Below, piece after piece: positions 13,878 through 16,979 of a stretch of DNA of 16,979 bases (its first letter is position 1; every line of letters starts with the position of its first letter). The DNA is taken from positions 1 through 16,979 of the forward strand of contig URLG01000056.1 of the NCBI GenBank assembly GCA_900548535.1, written 5' to 3'. The translations under genes and the position numbers were made by a program. The stretch comes from Candidatus Segatella intestinihominis. GTDB lineage: Bacteria > Bacteroidota > Bacteroidia > Bacteroidales > Bacteroidaceae. The notes beneath the pieces were generated by a model. The model searched no databases. It worked only from the letters and a program-made list of their open reading frames with translations, and was not told the DNA's origin.

Positions 13878-14188
13878 TTTTCTACCGCACACCGCACTAA
13901 ACAGCATCGAACTCACTATAGCACAATGCATTAGATAGTGTGCGGTGTTAGCTAAACACCTCACAAACACCACACAACACCGCACTAATGGAATTCGATT
14001 ATTTAGAAATACTCTGAAATATGAAGTATTGATTATCAACGAGTTACAAAATACCCATAATGACAAAAATGGAAAAATCAGAGTGCGGTGTTGTGAGGTG
14101 TTTGTGAGGTGTTTAGCCAACACCACACTCGTATAACTAACTATATTACTGACAGATACAACGATTTAGTGCGGTGTGCGGTAGAAAA
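13878..14188. repeat. Nested inverted-repeat element of about 310 bp
   Basis: Outer arms of 24 bp are perfect inverted copies (13878-13901 and 14165-14188, core CCGCACACCGCACTAAA). Inner arms of about 50 bp (13937-13986 and 14082-14129) are imperfect inverted copies with a few mismatches and 2 bp length difference. The octamer GTGCGGTG or its complement occurs five times exactly (13890, 13940, 13978, 14083, 14169) and once degenerate. Inside the inner arms GTGAGGTGTTT is repeated directly (14093-14103, 14104-14114). The central 95 bp is AT-rich and has no gene. The element ends 6 bp before the stop codon of the GH3 gene and fills most of the 439-bp gene-free gap; no coding region was seen in it. 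It could be a non-autonomous mobile element or a large transcription-ending structure. Confidence 0.85.
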
Positions 14189-14194
14189 CGCAAT

Positions 14195-16903
14195 TTACTT
14201 TTTTACCTTCACCTCAATCACATTCTTCGCAGCATCGGCACTGGAGCCACCCACGAAGACTTGGTATTTGCCTGGCAATACTCGCATGGTATTGGTCTGG
14301 GCATCCCAAACCTCAAAGCTCTTACGAGGCAAGTCGATGCTTACCTTTTGGCTCTCGCCAGCCTTCAAGTTTACTCGCTTGTATGCCTTCAAGGTCTTGA
14401 TAGGTCCATCAGTATCAGCCATTCGCTTGATATAAACCTGAGCCACCTCAGTTCCCTCTCGCGTACCTTTATTATATAAGGTAAATTCCAAGCGATAATC
14501 AGTTACAGCATTAGAATTCTTCACTCTTCGTTCTTCACTCTTCACTCTCAAGTCATTCCCATACTCAAACTGGGTATAGCTCAATCCATGTCCGAATGGG
14601 AAGAGGGCATCACCCTTAAAATAACGATAGGTACGATTCTTCATCGTATAATCGAGGAAGTCTGGCAGGTCACTGGTATGGCGATAGAAGGTGACAGGAA
14701 GCTTGCCCGATGGATTGACATCACCAAAGAGAACCTTTGCCACAGCCTCACCACCACGCTCACCCGGATACCAAGCCTGAAGGATAGCCTCTGCATTCTC
14801 GGTCTCTGGGACCATGGCGATGGCAGAACCAGAACAGTTGACAAACACCACTCGCTTACCAGCTTTGTGCAACATCTCCATTACCTTGCGCTGAGCCATC
14901 GGCAATTCGATGTCGGTACGGTCGCCTCCCTTGAAACCTGGCTCTGAGACCTTCATCTCCTCACCTTCCAAACTTGGAGAGATACCGCCCACGAATACCA
15001 CTACATCGGCATCCTTTGCTTCCGCCAGCAACTGCTGCTCGGTAGGTGTATAGTTCTTCTGCACATCAAACTGCATCACAGCCAAGTCGGTTCTCTGGAA
15101 ATAATCCACTTGCACCTTCATTGGCTTGCCTTTCTTCACAGCCACCTGCTTGTTGGCAGTCTGCACACGAGCTCTCCCCTTCCAAACATTAACCACGGTA
15201 TCGCCATCTATAATCAGACGGAAACCATCGTCGCAACCCAACTTAAAGTTCAAGGTTTCATCAGCCTCAGGAACAAAAACGCCCTCATAACGAGCCGAGA
15301 AATCAGTAAGGTTCACACCAGGCACAAAGACCGTATTGCCACCATTGCTCAGATTGATAGGAGCCGTATAGGTAGCCGTAGCCACTGGTTCGCCCTTCAT
15401 ATCGGGATTGTTCCAATAAGTGGCACGCATACCTTTTTCTGTACTTTTATCTGATGAGAAGAACAGACCAAACTTGCTTTCTGCCACCTCATTTCGGGTC
15501 AATGTACAAGCAGGTATGTATTTCACCTCACCCTTAGCCAACTGGCTGATGCCCTGAAGAATGGTAGAAGTGCGAGTAGGATAACCCGAATAGTTGCCCC
15601 ACTGCATGATGGAGTCGTTGGCATTCGGACCCATCACCACAATCTTCTGGCTCTTGCTCAAAGGCAGAAGATTGTTTTTGTTTTGCAAGAGCACGATACC
15701 TTCCTCCGCCATTTTCAGTGCCAAGTCCTTATGAGCCTGACTGGCGATGACGCTCGATGGAATCTTGGTCCACCCCACATTCTCATCCTTATCAAAATCG
15801 CCCAAGCGGAAACGAGCCACGAGCAATCGCTTCAAGCTCTCATTTACCTTCTCTTCGCTGATGAGTCCTGTCTTCACAGCCTCTGGCAACGAACGATATA
15901 CGCTGCCACACTCCACATCGGTACCAGCACCTATCGCTTGGGCAGTAGCCTCAGCAGTGGTCTTCGCCGTCTCATGGCAGCCCTTGGTATAAAAATCTCG
16001 GATGGCTCCACAATCGGAAGTAATCAATCCCTTGAATCCCCATTCGTCTCTCAATATCTGTCTTTCATATCGGGCATTCGAGCAACATGGCGCACCATCT
16101 ATTCGCTGATAAGCACACATCACCTCAGCCACATTTCCCTCCTGCACCAATGACTTGAAGGCAGGCAGATAAGTCTCCCACAAATCACGCTCAGGCAAAT
16201 TCTCGATATTGAAACTATGGCGATTCCACTCAGGTCCGCTATGCACGGCAAAGTGCTTGGCACAAGCCAAGAGCTTGACATACTGAGGAGCATCAGCAGA
16301 AGAATGGCTACCTGAAGATGTTCCCGGCACAGGCAAAGGCTTGCCATCGAAGGTCTGCCCCTGCAAACCATTCACCACCGCCAAGCCCATGCGAGTGGTG
16401 AGATAAGGATCCTCACCATAGGTCTCCTGTCCACGTCCCCAACGAGGGTCACGGAAGATATTGATATTTGGAGTCCAGAAACTAAGGCTCTGGTATCGCT
16501 TGATGTTGCCACTCTTCTTAGCCTCTTGCGCCTTGGCTCTCGCCTCATCGCTCACGGCAGTAAACACATCGTAGAGCAGATGGTCGTCCCAAGATGCCGC
16601 CATGTGCATGGTAATAGGGAACACGGTGACAAAACCATTGCGACCGATACCATGCAAGGCCTCGTTCCACCATTGAAACTGCGGGATGCCCAGTCGGGGG
16701 ATGGCAGGAGAGGTATCCATCATCAGCTTGGTCTTCTCCTCCAATGTCAAGCGAGAGAGGAGGTCGTTGGCTCTTGCCTCTGCCGAGAGATTCGGATTCT
16801 GATAAGGCAAGAGATGCTGAGCTTGCCCAGATACTAGTCCTTGTGCAGCCGAAGTTAGCGTCATGGATGCCAACACAGCCAGTGTAAGTAGTTGTTTTCT
16901 CAT
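14195..16903 (-). CDS. Secreted GH3 beta-glycosidase with PA14 insert, probable xylan beta-xylosidase or beta-glucosidase
   Basis: 902 residues. A signal peptide (MRKQLLTLAVLASMTLTSAA, cut near residue 20) exports it. Layout: GH3 barrel (about 40-370) with WWNEALHG, RDPRWGRGQETYGEDP, KHFAVHSGPE and the nucleophile D297 in ITSDCGA; GH3 alpha/beta sandwich, split by a PA14 domain (about 487-615, YEGVFVPEADETLNFKLGCDDGFRL); the acid/base region LEGEEM (645-650); and a C-terminal fibronectin-III-like domain (about 775-900). SDCGA is the form common in bacterial GH3 xylosidases, whereas many beta-glucosidases have SDW, so removal of terminal xylose is favoured but not certain. Residues 785-796 of the FnIII region derive from a heptamer array. 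A group II intron end lies 21 bp upstream of the ATG, so transcription from further upstream would cross the intron. Confidence 0.9.
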   Translation of the reverse strand: MRKQLLTLAVLASMTLTSAAQGLVSGQAQHLLPYQNPNLSAEARANDLLSRLTLEEKTKLMMDTSPAIPRLGIPQFQWWNEALHGIGRNGFVTVFPITMHMAASWDDHLLYDVFTAVSDEARAKAQEAKKSGNIKRYQSLSFWTPNINIFRDPRWGRGQETYGEDPYLTTRMGLAVVNGLQGQTFDGKPLPVPGTSSGSHSSADAPQYVKLLACAKHFAVHSGPEWNRHSFNIENLPERDLWETYLPAFKSLVQEGNVAEVMCAYQRIDGAPCCSNARYERQILRDEWGFKGLITSDCGAIRDFYTKGCHETAKTTAEATAQAIGAGTDVECGSVYRSLPEAVKTGLISEEKVNESLKRLLVARFRLGDFDKDENVGWTKIPSSVIASQAHKDLALKMAEEGIVLLQNKNNLLPLSKSQKIVVMGPNANDSIMQWGNYSGYPTRTSTILQGISQLAKGEVKYIPACTLTRNEVAESKFGLFFSSDKSTEKGMRATYWNNPDMKGEPVATATYTAPINLSNGGNTVFVPGVNLTDFSARYEGVFVPEADETLNFKLGCDDGFRLIIDGDTVVNVWKGRARVQTANKQVAVKKGKPMKVQVDYFQRTDLAVMQFDVQKNYTPTEQQLLAEAKDADVVVFVGGISPSLEGEEMKVSEPGFKGGDRTDIELPMAQRKVMEMLHKAGKRVVFVNCSGSAIAMVPETENAEAILQAWYPGERGGEAVAKVLFGDVNPSGKLPVTFYRHTSDLPDFLDYTMKNRTYRYFKGDALFPFGHGLSYTQFEYGNDLRVKSEERRVKNSNAVTDYRLEFTLYNKGTREGTEVAQVYIKRMADTDGPIKTLKAYKRVNLKAGESQKVSIDLPRKSFEVWDAQTNTMRVLPGKYQVFVGGSSADAAKNVIEVKVKK
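14522..14549 (-). repeat. Diverged heptamer array inside the GH3 gene
   Basis: Four 7-bp units on the plus strand: CACTCTT, CGTTCTT, CACTCTT, CACTCTC. On the coding strand these are AAGAGTG-like units encoding part of LRVKSEERRVKN in the C-terminal FnIII region, probably a loop between strands. It uses the AAGAGTG unit also seen in the glycerate kinase array, but with no AGTTAGG units. Confidence 0.7.
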
Positions 16904-16924
16904 TCTTTTGTTTTAATCTTGTTA

Positions 16925-16979
16925 GTCTAAGTAGGTCTGCGGGGTTACCCCCGCTTTCCCCTTCAAGAACCGTGCATGC
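16925..16979 (-). mobile_element. 3' end of a group II intron (domains V part and VI)
   Basis: Read on the minus strand from the window edge: GCATGCACGGTTC fits the 3' strand of domain V. Then comes a domain VI hairpin, GCGGGG-GTAA-CCCCGC (with flanking AGGGG and CCTAC). The bulged A of CCTA (16932) suits the branch point, with the 3' end 7 nt later at AC (16925), the usual AY ending. The rest of the intron, including any reverse transcriptase gene, lies to the right of the window. The 3' exon starts at 16924 and the GH3 ATG is at 16903. Confidence 0.72.

Noticed and set aside
13878..14188. CRISPR array
   Set aside because: The repeats are inverted and nested, not evenly spaced direct repeats with unique spacers, and no cas gene is present.

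Overview
The window looks like chromosome from a Bacteroidales gut or rumen bacterium, most like Prevotella/Segatella. This rests on four things seen in the sequence: several Bacteroidetes-type -7 boxes (TAnnTTTG), some with a -33 TTTG at 19-20 nt spacing; nearly no Shine-Dalgarno sequences; secreted xylan-type glycosidases (GH115 and a GH3 with a PA14 insert); and lineage-style ECF sigma and secreted hypothetical genes. No marker gene fixes the species.

Layout. 1-237: a leftward promoter and leader whose gene lies outside the window. 240-437 (-): a small conserved-looking protein of unknown role. 578-4011 (-): cardiolipin synthase downstream of DNA primase (dnaG), one transcript from a good promoter at 4037-4067. 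4215-6764 (+): a secreted GH115 xylan alpha-glucuronidase, ended by a convergent terminator. 6840-8577 (-): a glycerate 2-kinase overlapping a HAD phosphatase, probably one operon. 8712-11106 (+): ECF sigma factor, a single-pass membrane protein that may be its anti-sigma factor, and a secreted DUF4369-like protein. 11446-11889 (+): Hsp20 small heat-shock protein with a long leader. 12131-13755 (+): a small protein, a secreted-protein gene broken by an in-frame TAA, and an intact probable paralogue. 13756-14194: a nested inverted-repeat element. 14195-16903 (-): a secreted GH3 beta-glycosidase (xylosidase-type active site). 16925-16979: the 3' end of a group II intron directly upstream of the GH3 gene.

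How the parts fit. GH115 removes (methyl)glucuronic acid from xylan or its fragments and GH3 enzymes of this type remove terminal xylose, so both can act on the same polymer, although they are about 7 kb apart with no SusC/SusD pair between them. The sigma/anti-sigma/secreted trio looks like a cell-surface signalling unit, but its signal cannot be read from the sequence.

Most unusual features: (1) heptamer arrays (AGTTAGG/AGTGAAG type) at three places, one overlapping the dnaG stop codon and two kept in frame inside glycerate kinase and GH3; (2) the roughly 310-bp nested inverted repeat at 13878-14188; (3) the group II intron end 21 bp from the GH3 start codon; (4) the nonsense-split gene beside its probable paralogue; (5) the long, structured Hsp20 leader. 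I found no CRISPR array, tRNA, rRNA or complete insertion sequence, and no clearly new multi-gene system.
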